Assembly: GCF_036964905.1 (NCBI RefSeq)
Contig: NZ_JBALHR010000007.1
Span: 1-64,000, forward strand
Direction: 5' to 3'
Source of the DNA: Gemmobacter denitrificans
GTDB lineage: Bacteria > Pseudomonadota > Alphaproteobacteria > Rhodobacterales > Rhodobacteraceae
Length of the DNA: 64,000 bases
The notes beneath the pieces were generated by a model. That model made no database searches. It was given only the letters and a program-made list of their open reading frames with translations, and was not told where the DNA came from. The translations under genes were made by a program, and so were the position numbers. Positions 35,143-44,001 of this stretch are shown here, piece after piece; the stretch's first letter is position 1, and each line of letters opens with the position of its first letter.

Positions 35143-36676
35143 GCGATCCGATGCGTGGCGGGTTGGGTTGGCGTGCCCGGAAGCTGGTGATCCAGTCCAT
35201 CGTCTGGTCGAAGGGCATGGGACGCCCGATGCCGAATCCCTGAACATGGCCGCAGCCCAGTTGCGCCAGCATGGCGTGTTCTCCGGGGGTCTCCACGCCT
35301 TCGGCCAGGGTTTCCAGACCCAGCTGTTCCGCCAGCGACAGGATGGCAGCCACCATTTTCTGCTGGTCGCGGTCTTCATCCACCTTCTTGACGAAGCTGC
35401 GGTCAATTTTCAGCCGTGTCACGGCAAAGCGGCGGATATTGCCGATGGCGGCATGGCCGGTGCCGAAATCATCCAGATCAATGCAGCAGCCCAGCCGTGC
35501 CAGAGCATCGATATTCTGCACGATGATGTCATTTTCGGTGGTTGCCACCACAGTCTCCAGAACCTCGACCGCCAGCCGGTCTGGCGACAGATCAAACCGT
35601 TCCAACTCCCACTGAAGGCGTTCCACCAGGCGCGGATTGCGCAGTTCCGGACCCGAGAAGTTCACTCCGATACGCGGGATATGCAGCCCGGCCTTGTCCC
35701 AGCGGACCAGCGCCGCCAGAGCATGATAGAGCATGACCTCGCCCAGACGTTCGATCAGCCCCGCCTCTTCAATGGCGCTGAGGAATTCGGCCGGAGGAAC
35801 CACTCCGCGTTCAGGGTGGTGCCAGCGGGCCAGGGCCTCGAACCCGGTGATGGTTCCCGAATCGGTGGATACCTGTGGTTGGAACCAGGGGCGGATCTGA
35901 CCTTCGTCCAGCGCCGTTTCCAGCGTTGCACGCAGCGCATCCCGGTCTGCGCGCCGACGCGGCATGTCATGGGCATAGCCGCGAATTGCGCCGGGTCCGT
36001 TGCGCAGGGCCTCTGCCGCAGCAACCTGTGCGGCATCCAGCAGGGCTTTGCCCGAGGGGGTGGCCAGCTGTGCCCCAAGGCAGAACCCGACCGAGCAGCT
36101 GACATAAATCCTGATCCCATTCACGCTGATGGGGGGGGCGACGGCAGATTGCAGGCGCGCGGAAAGCTGCACCAGAGTTTCCAGTTCCAGCCGACGCTGC
36201 GGAGCAAGGGCGATGGCAAAACCGCCACCTTCCAGTCGGACCAGCATGTCGCCCTGACGCAGCGCAGCCGACAAGCGTTCAGCACTGCGGGCAAGCACCT
36301 CGCCCTGGGCTGCCCTGCCATGCCGATCCAGCAGGCTGTCAGCATCATCAAACATCAGAACGATGCAGGCTGTGTTACGCCCGGTAACCGGGGCTTCCTG
36401 CAGCACCCGGTCCAGCGTCTGGACCATCTGCGGACGCAAGCCCAGACCATCCAGCGTTTCGGGGGCGGGGGGGGCGGTGTCCTCCGGGCGGATGGCGCTG
36501 CCCAGCAGAAAGATCAGCGGGGCAATCAGCGCCACAACCAGCAGCGCACGTTCGCCACCAATCCAGAAAGCGGCAAGGGTCAAGGCCGGCAGGAAGATCA
36601 GGAATTCCGGTCGCCGCAAAACGCCAAGGCCGAACCTGATCTTGTCCCAGCCGCGCTGCCCCAGCCTTCTTTGCAT
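35132..36676 (-). CDS. Membrane-anchored GGDEF(degenerate)-EAL protein, probable cyclic-di-GMP phosphodiesterase
   Basis: 514 residues. Two hydrophobic segments lie at residues 25-60. A GGDEF-like domain follows, but the signature reads EGGGF, so cyclase activity is unlikely. The EAL domain from about residue 255 is intact: FEALARW, NFSGPEL, the metal-binding EVLETVV and DLDDFGTG, LKIDRSFV and ETLAEGVET. It should hydrolyse c-di-GMP, with the GGDEF part possibly sensing GTP. It is a single gene, read away from ttcA's downstream end. Confidence 0.88.
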   Translation of the reverse strand: MQRRLGQRGWDKIRFGLGVLRRPEFLIFLPALTLAAFWIGGERALLVVALIAPLIFLLGSAIRPEDTAPPAPETLDGLGLRPQMVQTLDRVLQEAPVTGRNTACIVLMFDDADSLLDRHGRAAQGEVLARSAERLSAALRQGDMLVRLEGGGFAIALAPQRRLELETLVQLSARLQSAVAPPISVNGIRIYVSCSVGFCLGAQLATPSGKALLDAAQVAAAEALRNGPGAIRGYAHDMPRRRADRDALRATLETALDEGQIRPWFQPQVSTDSGTITGFEALARWHHPERGVVPPAEFLSAIEEAGLIERLGEVMLYHALAALVRWDKAGLHIPRIGVNFSGPELRNPRLVERLQWELERFDLSPDRLAVEVLETVVATTENDIIVQNIDALARLGCCIDLDDFGTGHAAIGNIRRFAVTRLKIDRSFVKKVDEDRDQQKMVAAILSLAEQLGLETLAEGVETPGEHAMLAQLGCGHVQGFGIGRPMPFDQTMDWITSFRARQPNPPRIGSRAG

Positions 36677-36754
36677 GCCGAACCCCGTCTCCGTCTGCCG
36701 GGGCGCCCATGCCCTGGTCGCGCTCAGGGTAGGGGAATCACCTTCACGGTTTCG

Positions 36755-37666
36755 TTAATCGAAGCCCTTCAATTGCGGAGGATTTTCTTCAACTGATCCA
36801 GTCACACGTTGCAAGCCGGCAAAATCAAACACCCCCGGGTCGAGCAGATGCGAGGGCCGGGCATTCATCAAGGCGCGGAACATCACCTGCCGCCGCCCTG
36901 GGCTGCGGCTTTCCCAGCCATCCAGCAACTGCTTGACCTGCTGGCGCTGCAATCCTTCCTGACTGCCGCAAAGATCGCAGGGAATAATCGGGTAATTCAT
37001 GGCCTTGGCGAATTTTTCGCAATCTGCCTCGGCCACGAAGGCCAGCGGGCGATAGACGAACAGGTCGCCCTCTTCGTTCAAGAGCTTTGGTGGCATCGTG
37101 GCCAGCCGCCCGCCATGGAACAGGTTCATGAAGAAGGTTTCCAGGATGTCGTCGCGATGATGGCCCAGCACCACCGCCGAACAGCCTTCCTCGCGGGCGA
37201 TGCGATACAAATTGCCGCGCCGCAGGCGGGAACAGAGCGAACACATGGTCTTGCCCGGCCCGATCTTGTCCATCACGACCGAATAGGTGTCCTGATATTC
37301 GATACGATGGGGCACGCCCATGCGGGCCAGAAATTCGGGCAGGACCGTGGCGGGAAAATTGGGCTGCCCCTGATCCAGATTGCAGGCCAACAAATCTACC
37401 GGCAGCAGGCCACGCCATTGCAATTCGTGCAGCACAGCCAGCAGGGTATAGCTGTCCTTGCCCCCTGACAGGCACACCAGCCACCGCGCACCGCGTTCGA
37501 TCATGCCGTAATGATCGATTGCCGCGCGAACTTCGCGCACCAGACGCTTGCGCAGTTTGCGAAATTCGGTCGAGGCCGGGGCGCCGTGGAACAGCGGATG
37601 AATATCACCATCAAGGCCGTCGTCGTGGCCGTGGTCATCTTCGCGCGTATGGAGATCGTCAGCCAT
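36755..37666 (-). CDS. ttcA: tRNA 2-thiocytidine biosynthesis protein TtcA
   Basis: 303 residues. PP-loop SGGKDS near residue 68 binds ATP; the CSLC and CDLC pairs bind a [4Fe-4S] cluster. It thiolates cytidine 32 of some tRNAs in the cytoplasm. The N-terminal 30 residues are rich in Asp and His. A 78-base gap separates it from the EAL gene. Confidence 0.93.
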   Translation of the reverse strand: MADDLHTREDDHGHDDGLDGDIHPLFHGAPASTEFRKLRKRLVREVRAAIDHYGMIERGARWLVCLSGGKDSYTLLAVLHELQWRGLLPVDLLACNLDQGQPNFPATVLPEFLARMGVPHRIEYQDTYSVVMDKIGPGKTMCSLCSRLRRGNLYRIAREEGCSAVVLGHHRDDILETFFMNLFHGGRLATMPPKLLNEEGDLFVYRPLAFVAEADCEKFAKAMNYPIIPCDLCGSQEGLQRQQVKQLLDGWESRSPGRRQVMFRALMNARPSHLLDPGVFDFAGLQRVTGSVEENPPQLKGFD

Positions 37667-37877
37667 GGGTGCCTCCGCCGGGTTCGGGCTTGCCGCCCTA
37701 TGCCAGAAAGCGCAACAGGCTGCAAATACACGCCGCTTCTGATGCCCGACACGCAGAATTCCCCATCACAGGACAGGAGTCTGTGTGTCATAGTGATGTC
37801 GCGCAAATGCGCGTCAAAAACAACCGGGGGCCCGTGCTGGAGGCACCCCGACGGACGAAGGACAAAGGGGCCTATAC

Positions 37878-38246
37878 ATGTTGAACGAATTCAAGGCATT
37901 CATCTCGCGCGGGAACGTGCTTGATCTCGCGGTCGGGGTGATCATCGGTGCGGCCTTTACCGCCATCGTTACCTCGCTGGTGGACGATCTGGTCAATCCG
38001 CTGATCGGGATGATCATCGGTGGCATCGATTTTTCGTCGGTCGGCTTCTCGATCGGCGATGCGCGCTTCAATGTCGGTAACTTCATCAATGCCGTGATCA
38101 AGTTCCTGATCATTGCCTGGGTGGTGTTCCTGATCGTGCGCACCGTGAACAAGCTGATGCCGAAAAAGGAAGAAGCCCCGGCTGCGCCCGCTGGCCCGAC
38201 CGAGGTGGACCTGCTGAAGGAAATTCTTGTCGCATTGAAGAAGTAA
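37878..38246 (+). CDS. mscL: Large-conductance mechanosensitive channel
   Basis: 122 residues, two membrane helices. The N terminus MLNEFKAFISRGNVLDLAVGVIIGAAF is the family signature. It opens under membrane tension on osmotic downshock as a homopentamer. Transcribed alone, divergent from ttcA with a 211-base gap and closed by a terminator. Confidence 0.95.
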   Translation: MLNEFKAFISRGNVLDLAVGVIIGAAFTAIVTSLVDDLVNPLIGMIIGGIDFSSVGFSIGDARFNVGNFINAVIKFLIIAWVVFLIVRTVNKLMPKKEEAPAAPAGPTEVDLLKEILVALKK

Positions 38247-38266
38247 GGCCAGACCGGCCTGAATAC

Positions 38267-38297
38267 ACGGCCCGCAGCCTAGCCTGCGGGCCGTTTT
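38267..38297 (+). terminator. Intrinsic terminator of mscL
   Basis: ACGGCCCGCAG (38267-38277), loop CCTAGC, CTGCGGGCCGT (38284-38294) and TTT. It lies between mscL and the convergent membrane-protein gene. Confidence 0.85.
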
Positions 38298-38307
38298 CCA
38301 TGTTCCG

Positions 38308-38913
38308 TCAGGCAACGGCGGGGCGGCGCGGACGCAGATACCAGTACCAGAGCCGATAGGCCCAAAGTGCCAGCAGCGGCCCGAAATGCACGGCGGCCGG
38401 GGGCCAGCCACCCCAGTCATGCAAGGCTGCCCAGTGGATCAGCACCAGCACCGCCGCAGGCCAGGCCAAGCGTTGCAAGCTTTTCCATCCCGAACGCAGC
38501 CAGCGCTGCGACAAGGTGTTCGAGGTGGCCGCGAGCGGCAGAAAGATCAGCATGGCGGCCCAGCCTGTCCAGATATCCGGGCGGGGCAGGGCTTCCAGAA
38601 CGCGGTCCAGCGTGCCCCGGTCGATCACATAGATCACGGTATGCAATGCGGCATAGGCAAAGGCCGCGACTTCGATGTCGCGCCGATGATGCAGCAGCCA
38701 TCGGGTCCAGCCTGCCCTGCGAAACAGCAGCATCAGCCCCGAGGCCATCATGCCGATGATCATGAAACGCGCGGCAAATTCGCCGGTTGGGTGCAGCAGC
38801 CGATGAAAGGCGCGCGGGTCATCGCCAAACAGCGGGCCAATCATGCCCAGTGACGGCAGGGCAAGAACGATCCAGAGGATCAGGGTCGAAGGTCGATATC
38901 TTGAAGGAAACAT
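38308..38913 (-). CDS. Ferric-reductase-like transmembrane protein (MsrQ-like)
   Basis: 201 residues with five or six hydrophobic segments. Histidines in AALHTVIY and LVLIHWAALHDW are positioned to bind heme b as in MsrQ/YedZ and ferric reductases. MsrQ passes electrons to the periplasmic methionine sulfoxide reductase MsrP, but no msrP is adjacent, so the name is tentative. The start at 38913 (MFPSRYRPS) is preferred; a longer frame exists. Confidence 0.7.
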   Translation of the reverse strand: MFPSRYRPSTLILWIVLALPSLGMIGPLFGDDPRAFHRLLHPTGEFAARFMIIGMMASGLMLLFRRAGWTRWLLHHRRDIEVAAFAYAALHTVIYVIDRGTLDRVLEALPRPDIWTGWAAMLIFLPLAATSNTLSQRWLRSGWKSLQRLAWPAAVLVLIHWAALHDWGGWPPAAVHFGPLLALWAYRLWYWYLRPRRPAVA

Positions 38914-38976
38914 GGGGCACCTGTGATCGGGTGCCCCATGATACGCGTCAGCGGCCAAGTTCCGTCGCTCGGCGGA

Positions 38977-40095
38977 TCAGATCGTCAGCGCGTCTGCCGC
39001 CGCGATCGTCGGCAGGTTCAGCGCCACGCCCACTGCCTCATAGGTCAACTTGCCGGCATGAACATTCAGCCCGTTCAGCAGGTGCTTGTCTTCGGCGCAG
39101 GCGCGTTTCCAGCCCTTGTCGGCCAAGGCCAGCATGAAGGGCATGGTGGCATTGCCAAGCGCCTGGGTCGAGGTGCGCGCCACCGCGCCCGGCATATTGG
39201 CCACGCAGTAATGCATGATGCCGTCCACCTCATAGATCGGGTCCTGGTGGGTGGTGGCGCGGCTGGTCTCGAAACAGCCACCCTGGTCGATCGCCACATC
39301 CACCAGTGCCGCGCCGGGTTTCAGTTCCTTGAGCTGCGCACGGGAGATCAGCTTGGGCGCCGCCGCACCCGGGATCAGCACCGCGCCGATGATCAGATCG
39401 GCTTCGCGCGCCAACGCAATGGTATTGCCTGCGCTGGCATAGGCATTCTTGAACTCGCGCCCGAAGACATCATCCAGATAGCGCAGCCGGTTCACCGAAC
39501 GGTCGATCACCGTCACATCGGCGCCCATACCGGCGGCGACCTTGGCCGCATGGGTGCCCACCACCCCGCCGCCGATCACCAGCACCTTGGCAGGCAGCAC
39601 GCCCGGCACGCCGCCCAGCAGCACGCCGCGCCCGCCATTGGCCTTTTGCAGAGTCCAGGCGCCCACCTGCGGCGCAAGCCGCCCGGCCACTTCGGACATC
39701 GGTGCCAAGAGCGGCAAGCCGCCACGATCATCGGTCACGGTTTCATAGGCAATCGCGGTCACGCCGCTGTCCAGCAGATCGCGGGTTTGCTCCGGGTCCG
39801 GGGCCAGATGCAGATAGGTGAATAGCACCTGCCCCTCGCGCAGCCGCTTGCGCTCCACCGCCTGCGGCTCCTTCACCTTCACGATCATGTCGGCCTGGGC
39901 AAAGAGCTCTTCTGCCGTGCCAAGGATCGTCGCGCCTGCTGCGATGTAATCCTCATCCGTGAACCCCGCGCCCATCCCGGCCTTGGTTTCCATCACCACC
40001 GCGTGACCATGACCCACCGCCTCGCGGACGGCATCGGGCGTCATGCCCACGCGAAATTCCTGCGGTTTGATTTCTTTCGGGCAACCGATCTTCAT
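38977..40095 (-). CDS. ald: Alanine dehydrogenase
   Basis: 372 residues, the family length. It opens MKIGCPKEIKPQEFRVGMTP, and the NAD-binding Rossmann motif is GGGVVGTHAAKVAAGMGADV near residue 175. The enzyme interconverts alanine and pyruvate plus ammonia with NAD. GGGAGAAACGC precedes the ATG. It is divergent from an Lrp-family regulator, the usual arrangement for alanine-induced control. Confidence 0.95.
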   Translation of the reverse strand: MKIGCPKEIKPQEFRVGMTPDAVREAVGHGHAVVMETKAGMGAGFTDEDYIAAGATILGTAEELFAQADMIVKVKEPQAVERKRLREGQVLFTYLHLAPDPEQTRDLLDSGVTAIAYETVTDDRGGLPLLAPMSEVAGRLAPQVGAWTLQKANGGRGVLLGGVPGVLPAKVLVIGGGVVGTHAAKVAAGMGADVTVIDRSVNRLRYLDDVFGREFKNAYASAGNTIALAREADLIIGAVLIPGAAAPKLISRAQLKELKPGAALVDVAIDQGGCFETSRATTHQDPIYEVDGIMHYCVANMPGAVARTSTQALGNATMPFMLALADKGWKRACAEDKHLLNGLNVHAGKLTYEAVGVALNLPTIAAADALTI

Positions 40096-40255
40096 TGCGT
40101 TTCTCCCTGATCGCCCGCACCTCCCCGCGCGGGCCTGTGCCATCAGCCTGAGCCAGAATCGGCGCAAGAAGTTTGAATTCTCTGGCCCTTCGCGATGGGC
40201 TGATGGTAATTTACTTCGACAATGCCGCCAATTCAGGAAAGAAATCACCAAAGCC

Positions 40256-40714
40256 ATGGAACTTGACGCAACAGACCGCCGCATCCTGACCGTGTTGCAG
40301 AAGAACGGACGGATCACCAATGCCGAATTGTCCGAACAGGTGAACCTGTCTGCCTCTGCCTGTCACCGGCGGGTGCAGCGGCTTGAAGAGGAGGGATACA
40401 TCGCAGGCTATGTTGCCCTGCTTGATGCGCGTCGGCTGGGCCGCCCGACCACGGTCTTTGTGGAAATCACTCTGCAGGGACAGGCGGATGAACTGCTGGA
40501 TGCGTTTGAACGCGAAGTGGCGCGTATCCCCGACATTCTGGAATGTCACCTGATGGCGGGCAGTGCGGATTATCTGTTGAAAATCGTGGTGCAGGATACC
40601 GAAGATTTCGCCCGCATCCATCGGCAATACCTGTCGCGCCTGCCGGGGGTTGCGCAGATGCAAAGCTCTTTCGCGCTGCGCACGGTGCTGAAGACCACCG
40701 CGTTTGTAGTGTGA
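40256..40714 (+). CDS. Lrp/AsnC family transcriptional regulator, probable regulator of ald
   Basis: 152 residues. The N-terminal winged helix-turn-helix is ELSEQVNLSASACHRRVQRLEEEGYI, followed by the RAM ligand-binding domain with the conserved GSADYLLKIV. The ATG at 40256 matches the family start. Divergent from ald across 160 bases, so it probably senses alanine and controls ald; that role is inferred from position. Confidence 0.88.
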   Translation: MELDATDRRILTVLQKNGRITNAELSEQVNLSASACHRRVQRLEEEGYIAGYVALLDARRLGRPTTVFVEITLQGQADELLDAFEREVARIPDILECHLMAGSADYLLKIVVQDTEDFARIHRQYLSRLPGVAQMQSSFALRTVLKTTAFVV

Positions 40715-40795
40715 TATGGTCTGTGAAGCCGGGCAAAGTTGATTTTTGAATATCTTCGTGCTGGACTACGGGCCGAAAGCTTGCCGGAGCGTGCC

Positions 40796-41902
40796 ATGAC
40801 CGTTGATATCTACGCGCCCACCGCCAATGACACCCTGTCAGCCGAGGAAATGACGCTGTATCGGCTGATCATGGATTATCGTGCCGAAAACGGTTTGGCG
40901 GCCATTCCGCTGTCCGATGCCCTGACCATAACGGCCGGACGCCATGCAACGGATACGGTCGCCAATATCTGGCAACCTCGGCTCGACCTGCCCGATGGGG
41001 CCAATCTGCACAGCTGGTCTGACGCCCCTTACTTTTCCGACCATCGCCAGCCCGAGATCATGTGGCACGCGCCCGAACGCCTGGGCACAGGTTTTGAAGG
41101 GTTCGGTTTTGAAATTTCCACCGAACTCGGCGGGGTCACCACTCCGTCGGCGGCGCTGGCCTCATGGAAAGGCTCACCCGGCCATGACGCGGTGATCCGC
41201 AACACAGGCGTCTGGGCCGATTTCAGCTGGACTGCCATCGGCGTCGGAATCGACCGGCTGGCCAATGGGCGCACCATCATGCATGTCTGGTTCAGCGATA
41301 CGCCTGACGCCAATCCGGCCCGCCAGTTGGGAACGGCCAGCAGCAATGCCATGTCCGGCACTGATTTCGCCGATCATCTGCTGGCGCTGGGCGGCCACGA
41401 TACGCTGAACGGGCTGCGGGGGGATGACCTTCTGTTCGGAGGGGCGGGGCGCGACCGGATCAATGCCGGGGCGGGCAATGACCAGCTGGACGGGGGAAAG
41501 GCCAATGACATTCTGTCCGGCGGGCAGGGCCGCGACACGCTGTCAGGTGGGGCTGGTTCCGACAGGCTGGATGGCGGAGCGGGGCGCGATGATCTGACAG
41601 GCGGGGCCGGTGCCGACAGCTTCATCCTGCGCGCGGCGGAAGGCGACCGCATCGGCGATTTCGGGGCGACGGACCGACTGGTTCTGGACGGGCGGCCCTT
41701 CCTCGTCTTGGGCAAAGCCATCTCTGCTGCAGAATTCCATGTCGGCGCGGCTGCCGAAACCGCCGACCAGCACCTGATCTATGACCGTGACACCGGGCGC
41801 CTGTGGTTCGACCGCGATGGCAATGGTGCGGCGGCGGCACAGCTTCTGGCGCAATTGCAGGGTTTACCCGAACTTGATCGGGGCGATCTGGTTCTGAGCT
41901 AG
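40796..41902 (+). CDS. Secreted CAP-domain protein with RTX calcium-binding repeats
   Basis: 368 residues. Residues 10-185 resemble a CAP/SCP (cysteine-rich secretory protein type) domain: LIMDYRAENGLAAIPLS, a histidine in AGRHATDTV, HDAVIRN and IMHVWFS. From about residue 195 come six or more nonapeptide repeats of the GGxGxDxLx kind (GGAGRDRIN, GGKANDILS, GGQGRDTLS), which bind calcium. There is no N-terminal signal peptide, consistent with type I secretion by a C-terminal signal. No type I exporter gene is nearby. The start at 40796 is chosen over an in-frame start 57 bases upstream. Confidence 0.82.
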   Translation: MTVDIYAPTANDTLSAEEMTLYRLIMDYRAENGLAAIPLSDALTITAGRHATDTVANIWQPRLDLPDGANLHSWSDAPYFSDHRQPEIMWHAPERLGTGFEGFGFEISTELGGVTTPSAALASWKGSPGHDAVIRNTGVWADFSWTAIGVGIDRLANGRTIMHVWFSDTPDANPARQLGTASSNAMSGTDFADHLLALGGHDTLNGLRGDDLLFGGAGRDRINAGAGNDQLDGGKANDILSGGQGRDTLSGGAGSDRLDGGAGRDDLTGGAGADSFILRAAEGDRIGDFGATDRLVLDGRPFLVLGKAISAAEFHVGAAAETADQHLIYDRDTGRLWFDRDGNGAAAAQLLAQLQGLPELDRGDLVLS

Positions 41903-41919
41903 GCAGAAACAGCCCAAAG

Positions 41920-41947
41920 AAAAACCCCCGGCCGAAGGACGGGGGTT
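41920..41947 (-). terminator. Intrinsic terminator of rpsU
   Basis: On the minus strand AACCCCCG, a nine-base loop, CGGGGGTT and then TTTCTTT, 45 bases after the rpsU stop. It also lies 21 bases after the CAP/RTX stop and may serve both. Confidence 0.8.
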
Positions 41948-41991
41948 CCCTTGACTGGCGGGTTACCCCGCCCAGTGCTCAGACACGTCTC

Positions 41992-42198
41992 TCAGAGAGC
42001 GCCTTCGCGCTGTGCCTTCTTCCGTGCGAGTTTGCGTGCACGGCGGACGGCTTCGGCTTGCTCACGGGCCTTCTTGACGGAAGGCTTTTCGAAATGCTGC
42101 TTGAGCTTCATTTCGCGGAACACGCCTTCGCGCTGAAGTTTCTTCTTCAGGGCGCGGAGCGCCTGTTCGACGTTATTGTCACGAACGCTGACCTGCAT
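41992..42198 (-). CDS. rpsU: 30S ribosomal protein S21
   Basis: 68 residues, basic, starting MQVSVRDNNVEQALRALKKK and ending in an Arg/Lys-rich helix. S21 binds near the 3' end of 16S rRNA and aids initiation. It has its own terminator and faces COQ9 divergently; AAGGAGG-like sequence precedes the ATG. Confidence 0.96.
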   Translation of the reverse strand: MQVSVRDNNVEQALRALKKKLQREGVFREMKLKQHFEKPSVKKAREQAEAVRRARKLARKKAQREGAL

Positions 42199-42304
42199 GT
42201 GGTTGTCACCACCTTCCTAAGCTAGAGTTGCACTATATGTGCAGGCAGGCGGGCCATAGCAAAGCCCGGCCGACTTGTCTAGCATCACGGCAAAGGAGAG
42301 GCCG

Positions 42305-42988
42305 ATGACCGAACAATCCCCGGCAATGCGTGTGCTTGAGGCGGCTTTGCCACATGTGCCCTTTGATGGCTGGTCCGATGCCACACTGAAGGCGGCGCTG
42401 ACCGATTCGGGAATTGACCCGGCCTTGGGGGCGGCGCTGTTCCCGCGCGGGCCGCTGGATCTGGCGCTGGCCTATCACCGTAAGGGCGATGCGTGCATGG
42501 TGGCCCGGCTGGCCGATATGGATCTGGGAAGCCTGCGCTTTCGCGACCGGATTGCGGCGGCTGTGATGGCCCGGCTGGATCTGGTCGAGGACAAGGAACT
42601 GGTCCGGCGGGGCACCACCTTCTTTGCGCTGCCGCACAATGCAGCAGAAGGGGGCAAGGCGATCTGGGGCACTGCCGATGCGATCTGGACGGCCCTGGGC
42701 GATACATCCGACGATCTGAACTGGTATTCCAAGCGGGCCACCCTGTCTGCGGTCTATTCTGCCACTGTGCTGTTCTGGCTGGGCGATGACAGCCCCGGCC
42801 AGCAGAACACCCGCGAATTTCTGGATCGCCGCATCGAAAACGTGATGCAGTTCGAAAAGCTCAAGGCCGGGCTGCAGGCCAATCCGCTGACGCGCGCGCT
42901 GCTGGCCGGGCCGATGAAACTGCTGTCTGGCATCCGCGCACCGCACAGGCCCGATGATCTTCCCGGAACCATGAAAGACCCGCTATGA
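42305..42988 (+). CDS. COQ9 family protein (ubiquinone biosynthesis)
   Basis: 227 residues. The N terminus resembles TetR-like helices and the C-terminal part WGTADAIWTALGDTSDDLNWYSKRATL is the COQ9 signature. In mitochondria COQ9 binds a lipid and helps COQ7 hydroxylate the ubiquinone precursor. The ATG at 42305 follows AAAGGAGAGG. It overlaps the quinone oxidoreductase gene by four bases. Confidence 0.88.
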   Translation: MTEQSPAMRVLEAALPHVPFDGWSDATLKAALTDSGIDPALGAALFPRGPLDLALAYHRKGDACMVARLADMDLGSLRFRDRIAAAVMARLDLVEDKELVRRGTTFFALPHNAAEGGKAIWGTADAIWTALGDTSDDLNWYSKRATLSAVYSATVLFWLGDDSPGQQNTREFLDRRIENVMQFEKLKAGLQANPLTRALLAGPMKLLSGIRAPHRPDDLPGTMKDPL

Positions 42989-43980
42989 CGCTTCCTCCTC
43001 CGCATGTGATGCAAGCCATGGAAATCTCGGCCCCCGGTGGGCCCGAGGTGCTGAAACCCGTACAGGTCACGGTGCCGGTGCCGGGCCACGGCCAGATCCT
43101 GATCCGGGTCGCCTATGCCGGGGTAAACCGCCCCGATGCCCTGCAGCGTGCCGGTCTTTACGCCCCGCCCCCCACTGCCTCGCCCTTGCCGGGGCTGGAG
43201 GCTGCGGGCCATGTGGCCGCCGTCGGGCCGGGTGTGACGCGCTGGCAGGTGGGTGATGCTGTTTGCGCGCTGCTCCCCGGTGGCGGCTATGCGGAATATG
43301 CGATCTGCCCGGAAGACCACGCCCTGCCAGTGCCCGAAGGCATGGCGCTGCGCGAAGCCGCCTGCCTGCCGGAAACCTGTTTCACCGTCTGGTCGAACGT
43401 GGTGCTGCGCGGCGGGCTGAAAGCGGGCGAACGGTTTCTGGTTCATGGCGGATCGTCAGGCATTGGCACGACGGCGATCCAGTTGGCCCGCGCTCTGGGC
43501 GCCCGGGTTTTTGCCACTGCCGGATCTGATGACAAATGCAAGGCCTGCCTTGATCTGGGGGCAGAGCGCGCGATCAACTACCGGTCCGAAGATTTCGTGG
43601 CGCTGATGAAGGCCGAAGGCGGCGCGAACCTGATCCTTGACATGGTGGGCGGCAGCTATTTGCCGCGCAATGTGAAGGCGCTGGCCGATGACGGGCGGCT
43701 GGTGCAGATCGCCTTTCTGCAAGGCCCCAAGGTGGAACTGAACTTCGCCGAGGTGATGACCCGCCGTCTGACCATCACCGGTTCGACCCTGCGGCCGCAG
43801 AGCGATCTGGCCAAGGCGCGCTATGCCCGCGATCTGGCCGAACAGGTCTGGCCATTGATTGCGAAGGGCGCGCTGCGCCCGGTGATGGACAGCGAATTCC
43901 CGCTGACCGAGGCCCCCGCCGCCCATGCGCGGATGGAAAGCTCGGGCCATATCGGCAAGATCGTGCTGAAGGTGGCCTGA
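42985..43980 (+). CDS. NAD(P)H quinone oxidoreductase, PIG3/Qor-like medium-chain reductase
   Basis: 331 residues. GroES-like N-terminal domain, then the NADPH-binding fold with VHGGSSGIGTTAIQLARALGARVF near residue 155. No structural zinc cysteines are seen, as in quinone reductases. The tight overlap with COQ9 fits a link to quinone chemistry, though the true substrate is unknown. Confidence 0.85.
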   Translation: MTLPPPHVMQAMEISAPGGPEVLKPVQVTVPVPGHGQILIRVAYAGVNRPDALQRAGLYAPPPTASPLPGLEAAGHVAAVGPGVTRWQVGDAVCALLPGGGYAEYAICPEDHALPVPEGMALREAACLPETCFTVWSNVVLRGGLKAGERFLVHGGSSGIGTTAIQLARALGARVFATAGSDDKCKACLDLGAERAINYRSEDFVALMKAEGGANLILDMVGGSYLPRNVKALADDGRLVQIAFLQGPKVELNFAEVMTRRLTITGSTLRPQSDLAKARYARDLAEQVWPLIAKGALRPVMDSEFPLTEAPAAHARMESSGHIGKIVLKVA

Positions 43981-44001
43981 ACGGCCGCGCGTGATCTGCG
44001 G

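Noticed and set aside
34334..36796. 820-codon open frame on the plus strand opposite yidC and the EAL gene
   Set aside because: It lies antisense to two well-supported genes, its translation is rich in His, Gln and Arg with no domain, and GC-rich codon bias creates such frames.
38110..38420. Short frames opposite mscL
   Set aside because: mscL is complete with family signature and terminator; the others have no support.
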